Assembly: GCF_007670255.1 (NCBI RefSeq)
Contig: NZ_SZVS01000011.1
Location: 1-64,000, forward strand
Reading direction: 5' to 3'
DNA from: Paenarthrobacter nicotinovorans
GTDB taxonomy: Bacteria > Actinomycetota > Actinomycetes > Actinomycetales > Micrococcaceae
Length of the DNA: 64,000 bases
The notes under the pieces are model-generated. The model searched no databases and was not told the DNA's origin. It worked only from the letters and a program-made list of their open reading frames with translations. Shown one piece after another: positions 34,445 to 44,349 of the stretch. Within the stretch, counting starts at the first letter, position 1. Each line of letters opens with the position of its first letter. Position numbers and translations under genes: made by a program.

Positions 34445-35788
34445 ATGCAGGATCTACGGCTGGTAGGCGTCCACGACGACGGCGGGCACCTGCTCTTAAG
34501 CGGCCCGGGCGGTGCGATGTTCCAGCTTCCGATCGACGAGGCTTTGAGGGCAGCTGCGATTCGGACACCGGCACAGGTGGCCGCCCGCGCCTCCAACACG
34601 CCCATTGCCATGTCCCCCAGGGATATCCAGGCCAGAATCCGCAGCGGTGCGACCGCAGCAGAAGTTTCCGAACTCTCAGGCCTGCCACTGGCAAACGTCC
34701 AGCGCTACGAGGGTCCGGTCCTCGCCGAGCGCGAGTACGTTGCCCGCCAGGCCCGTGGGATTGAAGTTGCCGCCCCGGCTCCGGGCCATGACGCCTACCG
34801 TTCCGCATTCGGAGACGCACCGGCCACCCTGGGCGAAATGGTGGAGCACAGGCTTTCCGCACACGGCATCGACGCGTCGACAGTGGAGTGGGATTCATGG
34901 CGCCGCCCCGACGGTTCCTGGACTGTTGTTGCCAGGTTCGAGACCGTTCCCGGCACGCATGGCAGCATCGGCGAGGAACCACCGGCGATGTGGACGTTCA
35001 GCCCCCAACGCAAGTCCTTGCAGAACGCAAACCGCTGGGCCCAGCAGCTCAGCGAACTGGAGCCACTCGACGGCCCGGTACCTGCCCGGCGCCTCGCCGC
35101 GGTCTCCGACCGTCCCTTCGATTTTGAAACCGACGCCGAAACGGCTGCGCGCGCTTCCGCCAAGGAATCGGACAGCCTCCTGGACATGCTCCGCTCACGC
35201 CGCGGCCAGCGACTTGGCGTCGACGAGGACGGCGACGACGCCTTGGCCGTCTTGCTGAGCAACGTGCCTGCGGCCCACCCACGTCCGGGCGAGGACGAGG
35301 CCGAGTTGCCGACCGAAACCGACGACGCGAACCGCGGCTCCGAGGTTTCCGTGGAAGAGGAACTTGCCCGCAGGGAAGGCCGGCCCTCGATGCTGTCCCG
35401 GTTGAGCCTTGCGCCGCGCCACTTCGAAGCCGATGACGAAGACGATTCCCTGAAGCTCCACAATGGCGTAAGCACCGATACCCGGGAGATCACCGTCGTG
35501 GCGAGCCCGCTCCGTCCTGTCACGCCCCTTGTGGGCCGCAAACCGGCCGGCCTCGACGAGTTGCTGGGCGGCGGCCCGGCGGCTGAAGCACCTGTAAACG
35601 ACGACGGCGGCCACGCTGAAGACGTCAGTGGCGACGTTGCAACCACAGACGAAGCACCCTCGGAAGAGGGCGGCGAACCGGCCGCCCGGCAACACGTCGA
35701 ACCACCGGCAGAACGCCAACCGGCCCGGCCCAAGAGGTCGAGCATTCCCAGTTGGGATGAGATCGTCTTCGGAGCGCGCGGAGACTAG
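34445..35788 (+). CDS. sepH: Septation protein SepH
   Basis: A 447-residue cell-division protein. In Streptomyces and mycobacteria SepH binds FtsZ and promotes its assembly. The N-terminal DUF3071 domain (about 1-165) has LRLVGVHDDGGHLLLSGPGG and the helix-turn-helix-like block SPRDIQARIRSGATAAEVSEL; the rest is a long, acidic, low-complexity tail ending in a short conserved motif IPSWDEIVFGARGD. ATG 34445 is chosen for the GGAGGG upstream and the family start; an extra five residues (MVEGV) are possible. It shares its CTAG stop with tdk. Confidence 0.9.
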   Translation: MQDLRLVGVHDDGGHLLLSGPGGAMFQLPIDEALRAAAIRTPAQVAARASNTPIAMSPRDIQARIRSGATAAEVSELSGLPLANVQRYEGPVLAEREYVARQARGIEVAAPAPGHDAYRSAFGDAPATLGEMVEHRLSAHGIDASTVEWDSWRRPDGSWTVVARFETVPGTHGSIGEEPPAMWTFSPQRKSLQNANRWAQQLSELEPLDGPVPARRLAAVSDRPFDFETDAETAARASAKESDSLLDMLRSRRGQRLGVDEDGDDALAVLLSNVPAAHPRPGEDEAELPTETDDANRGSEVSVEEELARREGRPSMLSRLSLAPRHFEADDEDDSLKLHNGVSTDTREITVVASPLRPVTPLVGRKPAGLDELLGGGPAAEAPVNDDGGHAEDVSGDVATTDEAPSEEGGEPAARQHVEPPAERQPARPKRSSIPSWDEIVFGARGD

Positions 35789-36522
35789 CTCTGAGTGCCC
35801 GGCTGGCCTTGCATGCCAGGCTGTCCGGCTCCCGGCCAGAGGCACGCATCGATGTCGAAAGGCAAGGGCTGATCGGCACCGGCCATAAGGTTGGCGCCAT
35901 GGGCGGTGACCCTTCGCATGTAGTGCCGGCGGCACAGCGTTTCATAGCCCACGACGCCGGCATCGGACCGGCCTTCGCTGTCTCCGGAGGCAGGTGCGAC
36001 ATCGCCCACCATGACCTGTTCGCCTTCCACCACCATGATGCCGTTGAGCGTCCGGGCGTTCTGGGTAGCCCTTCGGCCGCACCAGCACAGCGCCTCGACC
36101 TGCAGGACCTGGACCCTGTCCGCCAGCTCAATGAGCCGCTGTGAGCCGGGGAACAATCGGGTTCTGAAATCAGATGTGATGCCGAACGCGAAGACGTCCA
36201 CGTCCATCTCATCCACCACCCGTGCCAACTGTTCGACCTGGCCCGGTGAGTAGAACTGGGCTTCGTCACAGATGAGGTAGTCCACCCGGAGCCCGCTGGT
36301 TCGGCGGATCACCACTTCATCCCAGAAATCGGTTGCGTCTTCGACTTCCACTGCATCGGTCTGCAGGCCCAAGCGGCTCGAAATCACGGAATCGCCGGCC
36401 CGGTCGTTTCGGCTGAACCGGACACCACCACGTCCACGGGCGCGGTGGTTGTGGTCCATTTGTAGCGCCAGCGTCGATTTACCGCAGTCCATGGTCCCGG
36501 AGAAAAAGACCAGTTCAGCCAC
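35785..36522 (-). CDS. tdk: Thymidine kinase (type II)
   Basis: A 245-residue salvage kinase, phosphorylating thymidine (and deoxyuridine) with ATP. Seen are Walker A GTMDCGKSTLAL at the N-terminus, the LICDEAQF Walker B/catalytic-Glu segment (about 86-93), the structural-zinc cysteines CWCGRRA and the CRRHY, and the lasso-loop GGVRFSRND. GTG 36522 is chosen because AGGAAGGG lies six bases upstream. A C-terminal extension (about 215-245) is Gly/Gln-rich. It overlaps the phosphodiesterase gene by eight bases and shares a CTAG stop with sepH. Confidence 0.94.
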   Translation of the reverse strand: MAELVFFSGTMDCGKSTLALQMDHNHRARGRGGVRFSRNDRAGDSVISSRLGLQTDAVEVEDATDFWDEVVIRRTSGLRVDYLICDEAQFYSPGQVEQLARVVDEMDVDVFAFGITSDFRTRLFPGSQRLIELADRVQVLQVEALCWCGRRATQNARTLNGIMVVEGEQVMVGDVAPASGDSEGRSDAGVVGYETLCRRHYMRRVTAHGANLMAGADQPLPFDIDACLWPGAGQPGMQGQPGTQS

Positions 36523-37729
36523 GTTTGCCCTTCCTGCCGGTTGCACTGAAGCACACAAGAGGCACTTCGCGCTCAGCCCGGGTCAAGGAACCATGCTGCC
36601 CCACGACTTCCAGTGAGGACGGACGCACGCGGCGGGTGTCGTACAGGGCCAGCGTATCCCTGGCCGCAATCATGACATCGCCGATCCTGGGAGCAACCGA
36701 AGGAAGAACGTCGCCGAACAGCCCGGCGGCCACGGCTTGTTCGCGCGTGAAGACCCAGATCCTCTCGCCAAACCGCCGCCTCCAGGCATCCACCAGCGAA
36801 GTGCGGTGGGCATCAGTGGCATCGGTTTCCAAGTAGAGATGCACCATGCGGGGTTCACCCGCTGTGTGCCGGACACCTGCCACCAGCGACTCATCGGCCG
36901 AGTAGTCGATCCGCTGGGATTCCGGGACGTCCAGCATGCCGTGGTCACCGGTCAACAGGATGGTGGTGCCTGCAGGCAGTGTCGCGGAGAGCCGCTTTAC
37001 CGTGGAGTCAAGCTCCTCGATCTGGTGCTCCCAGCGCTCGGACTGGCATCCGTAGCGGTGACCGGCCTTGTCCAATTCGTTGGCGTAGAAGTACATCAGC
37101 GACCGGCCCCCGCCGGACATGGCCTCGGCGGCCGCGGCGGTCCGGGCGTGCAGGGACGTCCCACCCACGAAGCGACTCCCGCGTAGCGCTGCTTGTGTCA
37201 TGGGCGAGTTGCCGAACTGGGGCAGGCTCACGGTGACAACGTCCAGCTCCTGGGCTACGCGTTCAAAGACCGTTGGATGGGGCTGCCACGTCGCTGGATC
37301 CACCTGGGCGTCCCAGTTGCCAAGAAGGTTGACCACCTTGTCCTGGGCGGGGTCCAGCACGTCATAACCGACCATTCCGTGGTGTCCGGCCGGCAGCCCT
37401 GTGCCAAGGCTCGCCAGGGAAGCTGCCGTGGTGCTGGGAAAAGCAGCATCCAGCCAGGTCGGGACGTTCCCTTGGCCTGCGGCAACAATCGAACGCAGGA
37501 ACGGTGTGTGGGAGGCCTTCTGCTTGAGCAGGTTCCGTCCCAGTCCATCGGCGAGGACAACGCAGACACGCTGGGTGGATGGCAGCTGGAGCTGGTTGGT
37601 GAAACCGGGGACACCGAGGGCTGCCGCGGAACTCGTCAGAACTTCAGCGATCGATTTGGTCCCGAAGAGCGGTGGTGCCGGAAGCTCGGTTGTCGTCGTC
37701 GACGCAGGCGTCTGCGCGGTGCCGCTCAA
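36515..37729 (-). CDS. Alkaline phosphatase-superfamily nucleotide pyrophosphatase/phosphodiesterase
   Basis: A 404-residue PF01663-type hydrolase. Two-metal ligands are recognisable: CVVLADGLGRNLL (Asp), the nucleophile Thr in FPSTTAASLASLGTG (about 100), HHGMVGYDVLD, ELDKAGHRYG (Asp/His about 225) and LLTGDHGMLDVP (Asp-His about 270). It should cleave a phosphodiester or pyrophosphate bond; no signal peptide is visible, so it is probably cytosolic. The TTG at 37729 overlaps the DUF5998 stop (TTGA) and is inferred as the coupled start. Substrate unknown. Confidence 0.88.
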   Translation of the reverse strand: MSGTAQTPASTTTTELPAPPLFGTKSIAEVLTSSAAALGVPGFTNQLQLPSTQRVCVVLADGLGRNLLKQKASHTPFLRSIVAAGQGNVPTWLDAAFPSTTAASLASLGTGLPAGHHGMVGYDVLDPAQDKVVNLLGNWDAQVDPATWQPHPTVFERVAQELDVVTVSLPQFGNSPMTQAALRGSRFVGGTSLHARTAAAAEAMSGGGRSLMYFYANELDKAGHRYGCQSERWEHQIEELDSTVKRLSATLPAGTTILLTGDHGMLDVPESQRIDYSADESLVAGVRHTAGEPRMVHLYLETDATDAHRTSLVDAWRRRFGERIWVFTREQAVAAGLFGDVLPSVAPRIGDVMIAARDTLALYDTRRVRPSSLEVVGQHGSLTRAEREVPLVCFSATGRKGKRG

Positions 37730-38451
37730 CGCTGGTGCCCGCGGCTCAGGCGGTTGCTGAAAACGCCCGAACGAGGCCTGGGGGCCGGAATACTGGAGTG
37801 CTGGACCGGGGCCGGGTTTCCCGTGTTGACTGCACGCAGGGCGCGCGCAAAGAGTTTGGCGTCCTGGACAGCCTGAAGCCCGTCAGCTTCGGCGCTGATG
37901 CGCAACACAATGTCTTCCTGGGCGATGGTCCCGGTGTAGCCGTGATCGGCCTCGCACTGGGGATCACCGCAGCTTGCCGGCCCCATGTCCAGCCGCTGCC
38001 CACCCGACCACGCGATGGATACGGTCAGCTCCCGGACGGGATCGGAGGACTTGTAGTTTTGCGGCTGGGAGTACATGTAGCTGAGGACCACCGAGCGGAT
38101 CTGGGCAACCGGCACTGACTCCGTGGAGATCTGCGCAACGATCTGCTCGCCTGCCTCGTCCAGCTGCTGGTCATCGACATGGGTGATCACCAGCATGTCT
38201 TCCGTCAGCACCAGCACGGTGATGTGGCGCCGGACCTCCGCGCGGTCGAAGTGCGTCTCCAGGTGGACCAGGTGCGACAAGCACTCACGGCCATCCAAGG
38301 CGTCATCGACGACGTCGGCCACCAACCGGGGGTAGAAACCGGCCTGCTGCAGGGCCTGCTCCAGGCTTTGTCCCTGCGAGCTGTGGTTGTGCGCGGCATG
38401 GTTCCCATTGTTGGACGGGCGGGATTGAGGCGTCGGAGACTGGGTGCTCAT
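37726..38451 (-). CDS. DUF5998-family protein
   Basis: A 241-residue protein with a disordered Gln/Asn/His-rich N-terminus (about 1-28) and a conserved domain: AGFYPRLVADVVDDALDGRECLSHLVHLETHFD, RRHITVLVLTEDMLVITHVDD, and the Cys/His signature ASCGDPQCEADHGYTGT (about 165-181) that could hold a metal. The Ser/Arg-rich tail follows. It forms an overlapping operon with the phosphodiesterase and thymidine kinase. Function unknown. Confidence 0.85.
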   Translation of the reverse strand: MSTQSPTPQSRPSNNGNHAAHNHSSQGQSLEQALQQAGFYPRLVADVVDDALDGRECLSHLVHLETHFDRAEVRRHITVLVLTEDMLVITHVDDQQLDEAGEQIVAQISTESVPVAQIRSVVLSYMYSQPQNYKSSDPVRELTVSIAWSGGQRLDMGPASCGDPQCEADHGYTGTIAQEDIVLRISAEADGLQAVQDAKLFARALRAVNTGNPAPVQHSSIPAPRPRSGVFSNRLSRGHQR

Positions 38452-38508
38452 TCCCCCATTTTCACAGATCGCTTGGGGACTTCCTAACCGCCCACCGCTT
38501 GCCTGTGG

Positions 38509-41196
38509 CTAACTCCGCATCGCCCGGCGGGCACTGTCCGTGCGCTGGGCCGCGTTACCGATCCACACTTCGGCCCCCAGGATCTTCGCGCCTCCGGGCC
38601 CCGCAAGAACCGGGTTGAACTCCACCAGCGCAATCCCGGGGTGGTCATCCTTGAGCTTGGCAAGCCTGGCGGCGATGTCCTCAAGGGCTGCCACATCCAC
38701 GGCCGGGAGGCCCTGGTACCCAAAAAGTTTCCGCGACGCCCGTGGTGACCGGATGACATCATGCAAGTCGGCAGCCGAGAGCGGCGGCACCCTGTGCGCC
38801 CAGTCATCCAGAAGGTTCACGGCGTCACCGGCCAACCCAAACGAGACCACGGGCCCCAGGAGAGGGTCCTCCATGGCTCGGAAAGTGCAGGCTTGCCCCA
38901 CCGGAGCCATGGCTTGGACTTCCAGCGAGGGTGAGCCGAACGGCTCCAGTGCGCGGCGCATCTGTGCGATGTTCTGCCGCAGGGACTGGGCATCCTGGAT
39001 GTCCAGGCGCACCCCGCCCAGGTCCAACCTGTGGCGGAGGGCCGGGTCGGTCGTCTTCAACACCACCGGCCAGCCCACGGCCTCAGCCGCTTCGATGGCC
39101 TCCTCATCGGTGCCGAACCCAATGCTCGGCAGCACCGCGATGCCGTAGCCTGCCAGCAATGCCGCAGCTGCACCGGCGTCGAGCTTCCTGATCTTTTCGC
39201 CGGTGACACCGGCCAGCATGGCCGCCAGCCTCTCACGTGTGCCGTCGATGTCGCAGCCCTCAGGCTCGACGAAAAGTCCGTGATCGCGGTCCCGCCACTG
39301 GGCATAGCGGACGATGGCAGCCAGTGCCGCTACTGCCGCGCCGGCGTTGGAGTAGCACGGCAGCGGTGGCTTCCCCGCGGAGCCCACCATGCCCTCCACA
39401 TGGACAGAAGGGTCGAGGATCCCCGTGAAGGCCGCGACAACGGGCTTCCCGGCCTCCTCGGCGCATCCGGCGAGGACACCTGCGAGCGCCTCCACGGTCA
39501 GGCCGCGGGCCGGGAGGAGGGCGGCCACCACGGCGTGGACAGAGTCGTCCGCAAGGCTTTCCTGCAGGCTGGCCCGTAGCGCCGGCAGCGCGAGTGACAT
39601 ACCGGCGTCGAGGTCCACCTCAGTGACCAGGCGATTGACGTCCAGGCCCAGCGGGACCGCACTGTCCGCCACCACTTTGGCCAAGGCCACTGAATTGGAG
39701 TACACCGCCAGCCCCGGCCCTTGGGGCAGCGCCTGGGAGGAGGCGATCTGGGCGATGTCCATGAGTTGTTCGATGGTGTCGACCCGGATGACACCGGCCT
39801 GGCGCATCATGGCGTCCAAGGCAGCTGACGGCGCCTGGGTAGTCCGGACCTCGTGGCCGGGCGGCAGCGTGAGGCCGGTGACGTCCGACTTGGCAACAAT
39901 CACCGGCTTGCTGCGTGAGAGCCTGCGCGCCAGCCGGGAGAACTTGCGGGGGTTGCCGATGGACTCCAGGTAGAGCCCGACGGCGGACGTGTCGGCGTCG
40001 TCCTCCCAGTACTGCATGACATCGTTGCCGGAGACATCGGCGCGGTTGCCGGCGGACAGGAAGGAGGACAACCCCAGTCGACGGCGGCTGGCGGCCGCAT
40101 ATACCGCCACGCCCACGGCAGCCGACTGGCTGAACAGGCCCAGGCTCCCGCGCGGAGGCATGGCGGGGGCCATGGAAGCATTCAAGGAGACCGCCGGGTG
40201 CGTGTTCAGGATCCCGAGCGACTCCGGACCGATAACGCGCATACCGTTGGCCCGTGCCCGGCGTACCAGCTCATGCTGGCGCGCCAAGCCCCGCTCGCCG
40301 TCGTCGGCGAATCCCGCAGTGGCCACCACGATCCCCTTGACCCCGGCCGCCGCGCAATCGTCCACCACCTTGGGCACTTCTTCATAAGGCACTGCAACGA
40401 TCGCCAACTGGACCGGGCCGGGGATCTCGGACAATTTCGAGAACGAGATCATGCCGGCGAGCTCAAACGCTTCGGGGTTGACGGCGTACACAGGTCCCTT
40501 GAAACCACCTTCGATGATGTGCTCAAGCAGTTGGTAGCCGACCGTTCCCCACTTGCGGCTGGCACCAATGACAGCCACGGACGACGGCGACAGGAGGTCG
40601 CGTACGCTGCGGGCCTCCGCGCGGTGCTCCCGGGACTCCATGACTGCCCGTGATTTCTCGGTGGGATCGATGTTGAACTCGACACTGACCACGCCGTCGT
40701 CGAATTGCCGCTTGAGGTCGTACCCGGCGTCTGCGAAGACCATCAGCATCTTGCGGTTGTCCGGCAGGACCTCGGCGGTGAACCGCCGGATGCCGTTCTC
40801 CCGCGCCGCGACCGCCAAGTGTTCGAGGAGGATCGAACCGATGCCCCGGCCTTGGTGGGCGTCGGAAATATTGAAGGCGACCTCTGCTTCGCTGGGGTCA
40901 TCGAGGCGGTCGTAGCGGCCAATGCCCATGATTTCGCCGCCGATGGTGATCACGAACGCTACGCGGTTGATGTGGTCCACTTCCGTGAAGCGGCGCACTT
41001 CCTTGCCGGACAGCCTCGGTTTGAACGAGAAGAACCGCATGTAGATGGACGCCTGGGACTGGCCCGCATGGAAGGCCTGCAGGGCATCGGCGTCCTCGGG
41101 CCGAATGGGGCGAAGGTGGGCTGTCCCGCCGTCGCGCAGGACGACATCGGCCTCCCAATATTCCGGATAAATGCCGACGCCGGGCTGATCCACCAT
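38509..41196 (-). CDS. GNAT acetyltransferase fused to NDP-forming acyl-CoA synthetase-like domains (Pat-like)
   Basis: An 895-residue protein. The N-terminal GNAT domain (about 15-175) has VAFVITIGGEIMGIGRYDRL and the acetyl-CoA loop HQGRGIGSILLEHL. Then follow a CoA-binding Rossmann domain (SSVAVIGASRKWGTVGYQLLEHI, about 210-330), succinyl-CoA-ligase-like domains (about 340-640) and an ATP-grasp domain (about 680-890, VGWPVVLKTTDPALRHRLDLGGV). E. coli PatZ has the same parts with GNAT at the C-terminus. Such proteins acetylate lysines, classically of acetyl-CoA synthetase. It is divergent from parC across 55 bp. Confidence 0.9.
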   Translation of the reverse strand: MVDQPGVGIYPEYWEADVVLRDGGTAHLRPIRPEDADALQAFHAGQSQASIYMRFFSFKPRLSGKEVRRFTEVDHINRVAFVITIGGEIMGIGRYDRLDDPSEAEVAFNISDAHQGRGIGSILLEHLAVAARENGIRRFTAEVLPDNRKMLMVFADAGYDLKRQFDDGVVSVEFNIDPTEKSRAVMESREHRAEARSVRDLLSPSSVAVIGASRKWGTVGYQLLEHIIEGGFKGPVYAVNPEAFELAGMISFSKLSEIPGPVQLAIVAVPYEEVPKVVDDCAAAGVKGIVVATAGFADDGERGLARQHELVRRARANGMRVIGPESLGILNTHPAVSLNASMAPAMPPRGSLGLFSQSAAVGVAVYAAASRRRLGLSSFLSAGNRADVSGNDVMQYWEDDADTSAVGLYLESIGNPRKFSRLARRLSRSKPVIVAKSDVTGLTLPPGHEVRTTQAPSAALDAMMRQAGVIRVDTIEQLMDIAQIASSQALPQGPGLAVYSNSVALAKVVADSAVPLGLDVNRLVTEVDLDAGMSLALPALRASLQESLADDSVHAVVAALLPARGLTVEALAGVLAGCAEEAGKPVVAAFTGILDPSVHVEGMVGSAGKPPLPCYSNAGAAVAALAAIVRYAQWRDRDHGLFVEPEGCDIDGTRERLAAMLAGVTGEKIRKLDAGAAAALLAGYGIAVLPSIGFGTDEEAIEAAEAVGWPVVLKTTDPALRHRLDLGGVRLDIQDAQSLRQNIAQMRRALEPFGSPSLEVQAMAPVGQACTFRAMEDPLLGPVVSFGLAGDAVNLLDDWAHRVPPLSAADLHDVIRSPRASRKLFGYQGLPAVDVAALEDIAARLAKLKDDHPGIALVEFNPVLAGPGGAKILGAEVWIGNAAQRTDSARRAMRS

Positions 41197-41251
41197 AGGC
41201 TTAGCCTAGCTAAAACATCCGCAGTACAACTTTCGAGGATCCACCTGCCCC

Positions 41252-43768
41252 ATGGCCCGCAGCCAAACTTCCGCACGCAAAGCCGAACCGCTTGGCGATT
41301 TCACTGAGAACATCGTCGACATTGATGTCACTTCCGAGATGGAAGGCTCCTTCCTGGAGTACGCCTACTCGGTGATCTATTCCCGCGCCCTCCCGGACGC
41401 ACGCGACGGCCTCAAGCCTGTCCAACGCCGCATTTTGTACATGATGTCGGACATGGGCCTGCGCCCGGACCGCGGACACGTCAAGAGCGCCCGCGTTGTG
41501 GGCGAGGTGATGGGTAAACTCCACCCCCACGGTGACGCCGCGATCTACGACGCCATGGTTCGCATGGCGCAGGACTTCTCGCTGCGCTTGCCGCTCATTG
41601 ATGGCCATGGCAACTTTGGCTCGCTCGACGACGGCCCTGCGGCTCCGCGTTATACCGAGGCCCGCCTGGCGGCTGCGGCCTTGACGATGACCGACCACCT
41701 CGACGAAGACGTGGTGGACTTCGTCCCCAACTACGACAACCAGCTGACCCAGCCGGACGTTCTCCCGGCAGCTTTCCCCAATCTGCTGGTCAATGGCACC
41801 ACGGGCATCGCGGTTGGCATGGCCACCAACATGGCGCCGCACAACCTGGTGGAAGTCATCGCGGCGGCAAGGCACCTGATCGCCAATCCCGACGCGACCC
41901 TGGATGAGATCATGCGCTTCATTCCGGGGCCGGACCTTCCCACCGGTGGCCGGATCGTCGGCCTGGATGGAATCCGCGACGCGTACGCCACCGGCCGCGG
42001 CTCCTTCAAGACACGGGCCAAGGTGGAGGTGGAGCAGTTGTCGGCCCGCCGCACGGGCCTGGTGGTTACGGAGCTTCCGTACATGGTGGGCCCTGAAAAG
42101 GTCATCGAGAAGATCAAGGACGCCGTCAACGCCAAGAAGCTGACCGGCATCAGCGACGTCGTTGACCTCACCGACCGCAACCACGGCCTGCGGCTGGTCA
42201 TCGAGCTGAAGAACGGCTTCAACCCGAACGCCGTGCTGCAGCAGCTCTATCGCTACTCCCCCATGGAAGACTCCTTCGGGATCAACAACGTCACCCTGGT
42301 AGACGGCCAGCCGCAAACCCTGGGACTCCTGGATTTGCTGCGGGTGTACGTGGAGCACAGGCTCAACGTGGTGCGCCGGCGTACCTCGTTCCGCCTGGGT
42401 AAGAAGAAGGACCGGCTCCACCTGGTGGAGGGCCTGCTGATCGCGATCGTGGACATCGACGAGGTCATCCAGATCATCCGCTCCTCCGATGAGGCATCGG
42501 CCGCCCGCGAACGGCTCATGTCCATCTACGACCTCACCGAGATCCAGGCCAACTACATCCTGGAGCTGCGGCTGCGGCAACTGACCAAGTACTCCCGGCT
42601 TGAACTGGAGAAGGAACAGGACGAACTCCGCCGGGAGATCGAAGCACTTGAAGCCATTCTGGCTTCCGACGCATTGCTCCGCGACCTCGTCTCCGGCGAG
42701 CTGGGTGACATCGCCGAAAAGTACGGCACGCCCCGGCGGACCGTGCTGTTGGAATCCGAGGCCGTTTCACCCACTGTCGCCGCCGCCCTCGCTGCCGCGC
42801 CAGGCCCCAAGGGGAAGGCCGCCGCACTGCCTTTGGAGATTCCCGACGATCCTTGCTGGGCCTTGCTCAGCGCCTCCGGGCAGATCGCCAGGACCTCCAA
42901 CCAGGAACCGTTGGCCGAGGCAGGCCCACGCACCAAGCACGATGTCTTCCGGTCCGTGGTCAAGACCACCGCCCGGGGCGAAATCGGTGCAGTGACCTCG
43001 CAGGGCAGGATGCTTCGGCTGCAAGTGATGGACATGCCGGTCCTGCCACCGGTCTCGGGACTTCCCAACCTGGCAGGGGGTGTTCCTGCCAAGGATTTCA
43101 TTACCTTACTCAAGGGCGAGACCTTGGTGGCCTTTGTTCCCTTGGACGCCATTCTCGCACTGGGTACCGTCCAGGGTGTCGTGAAGCGCGTGCAGCCGGA
43201 CTATCCGCTGAACCGCGAGGATTGGGAGATCATCTCCCTGAAGGACAAGGACTCGGTTTTGGCCGTGGAGCCCGCACAGGAGGACGACGTCGATCTCGTC
43301 TTTGTGACCCGGCAAGCCCAACTGCTGCGGTTCAGCGCCTCCAACGTCCGTCCGCAGGGGCGGACGGCCGGCGGCATGGCCGGTATCAAGTTGGCCGCGG
43401 GCGACGAAGTGATCCACTTCGGTACCGTGCGCGCCAACGACCCAGCCGCCGTCGTCGTGACCATCGCGGGGACGAACGGCGCCTTGCCTGGCACGGCACC
43501 CGGAACGGCCAAGGTGACCGCCTTCGAGGAGTACCCGGCAAAGGGCCGCGCCACCGGTGGCGTCCGGGTCCACCGTTTCCTCAAGGGTGAAGACACGCTG
43601 CTGCTGGCTTGGGCAGGGCATGGACCGGCCAAGGCCTCATCCGCGGCCGGAGTGGCCCGGGCCCTTCCCCATGAGCATGGGCGGCGGGATGGCTCCGGCG
43701 TGCCGTTGTCACAGCCCGTGGAAGCAATCGGGCCGAGCATGGCGTGGCCTGATATTCCAGCAGAGTAG
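41252..43768 (+). CDS. parC: DNA topoisomerase IV subunit A
   Basis: An 838-residue type IIA topoisomerase A subunit. The breakage-reunion domain (about 30-490) starts with [27 protein letters not shown], and the DNA-linking Tyr134 sits in PRYTEARL. A coiled coil (about 440-470) and a six-bladed C-terminal domain follow (about 530-820). The GyrA box (QRRGGKG) is absent, which marks ParC rather than GyrA. The ATP-binding partner ParE is encoded 12 kb away (55478-57586). It decatenates and relaxes DNA. Confidence 0.92.
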   Translation: MARSQTSARKAEPLGDFTENIVDIDVTSEMEGSFLEYAYSVIYSRALPDARDGLKPVQRRILYMMSDMGLRPDRGHVKSARVVGEVMGKLHPHGDAAIYDAMVRMAQDFSLRLPLIDGHGNFGSLDDGPAAPRYTEARLAAAALTMTDHLDEDVVDFVPNYDNQLTQPDVLPAAFPNLLVNGTTGIAVGMATNMAPHNLVEVIAAARHLIANPDATLDEIMRFIPGPDLPTGGRIVGLDGIRDAYATGRGSFKTRAKVEVEQLSARRTGLVVTELPYMVGPEKVIEKIKDAVNAKKLTGISDVVDLTDRNHGLRLVIELKNGFNPNAVLQQLYRYSPMEDSFGINNVTLVDGQPQTLGLLDLLRVYVEHRLNVVRRRTSFRLGKKKDRLHLVEGLLIAIVDIDEVIQIIRSSDEASAARERLMSIYDLTEIQANYILELRLRQLTKYSRLELEKEQDELRREIEALEAILASDALLRDLVSGELGDIAEKYGTPRRTVLLESEAVSPTVAAALAAAPGPKGKAAALPLEIPDDPCWALLSASGQIARTSNQEPLAEAGPRTKHDVFRSVVKTTARGEIGAVTSQGRMLRLQVMDMPVLPPVSGLPNLAGGVPAKDFITLLKGETLVAFVPLDAILALGTVQGVVKRVQPDYPLNREDWEIISLKDKDSVLAVEPAQEDDVDLVFVTRQAQLLRFSASNVRPQGRTAGGMAGIKLAAGDEVIHFGTVRANDPAAVVVTIAGTNGALPGTAPGTAKVTAFEEYPAKGRATGGVRVHRFLKGEDTLLLAWAGHGPAKASSAAGVARALPHEHGRRDGSGVPLSQPVEAIGPSMAWPDIPAE

Positions 43769-43777
43769 GGCATGGCG

Positions 43778-43806
43778 AGGGCCGGCGGTTAAACCGCCGG
43801 CCCCTG
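43778..43806 (+). terminator. Terminator hairpin after parC
   Basis: GGGCCGGCGGTT (43778-43789) and AACCGCCGGCCC (43791-43802) form a 12-bp inverted repeat just after the parC stop. The downstream T content is low. Confidence 0.65.
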
Positions 43807-43837
43807 TTGTTGGGGTGGCCATGCGCCGCTAGCCGCG

Positions 43838-44221
43838 TCAGCCGTTTTGGTTGATGCTCAGTATGTTTCCTTCGCTGTCAAGGAACCACGCTGCCTTCTC
43901 CCCGTCCGGCATGGTGGCAATGCCGTTCTCGGTTTTCAGTCCCGGGAAATCGTAGTCCTCAAACTTCACCCCTTTGTCCCGCAGCTCAGCGACTGTGGCT
44001 TCGACATCATCGACCATCCAGCCTATTTGGGTGTTCTTTGCCGTGCCCGCGTTGGAGGTTTGGTAGATGAGAAATCCGGTCCCGCCGCCGCACCTGTACT
44101 GGAGGTTGTCATCGGCGTCCGGATTGTCGGGTTCAAGTCCGAGCTTTTCGCTGTAGTAAGCGCGTGCCCGGGCGATGTCGTGTGCCGGTAGGACGGCACC
44201 AACCTGCTGATCCTTGAGCAT
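43838..44221 (-). CDS. VOC (glyoxalase/bleomycin resistance) family protein
   Basis: A 127-residue vicinal-oxygen-chelate fold protein: VLPAHDIARARAYYSEKLGLEP at the N-terminus, FLIYQTSNAGTAKNTQIGWMVDD in the middle and WFLDSEGNILSINQ at the C-terminus with the Glu often used as metal ligand. The His metal ligand is not obvious. Such small single-domain members may bind or modify a small molecule. It is convergent with parC and separated by a terminator. Substrate unknown. Confidence 0.88.
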   Translation of the reverse strand: MLKDQQVGAVLPAHDIARARAYYSEKLGLEPDNPDADDNLQYRCGGGTGFLIYQTSNAGTAKNTQIGWMVDDVEATVAELRDKGVKFEDYDFPGLKTENGIATMPDGEKAAWFLDSEGNILSINQNG

Positions 44222-44349
44222 TGTTTTCTCTTTCCGGCTCTCCTCCCGGAACGAACTTTACTCCTGGGCCGCACCGGAAGTAATCGCTAACGGCAGCGGA
44301 ATTTACGGTCCTGCAGGGTAGGCGGACGCCGGGAGCTTAGACTGGCGGC

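Noticed and set aside
41210..42580. 456-codon open frame antisense to parC
   Set aside because: Shadow of the ParC coding pattern; no family features, no ribosome site.
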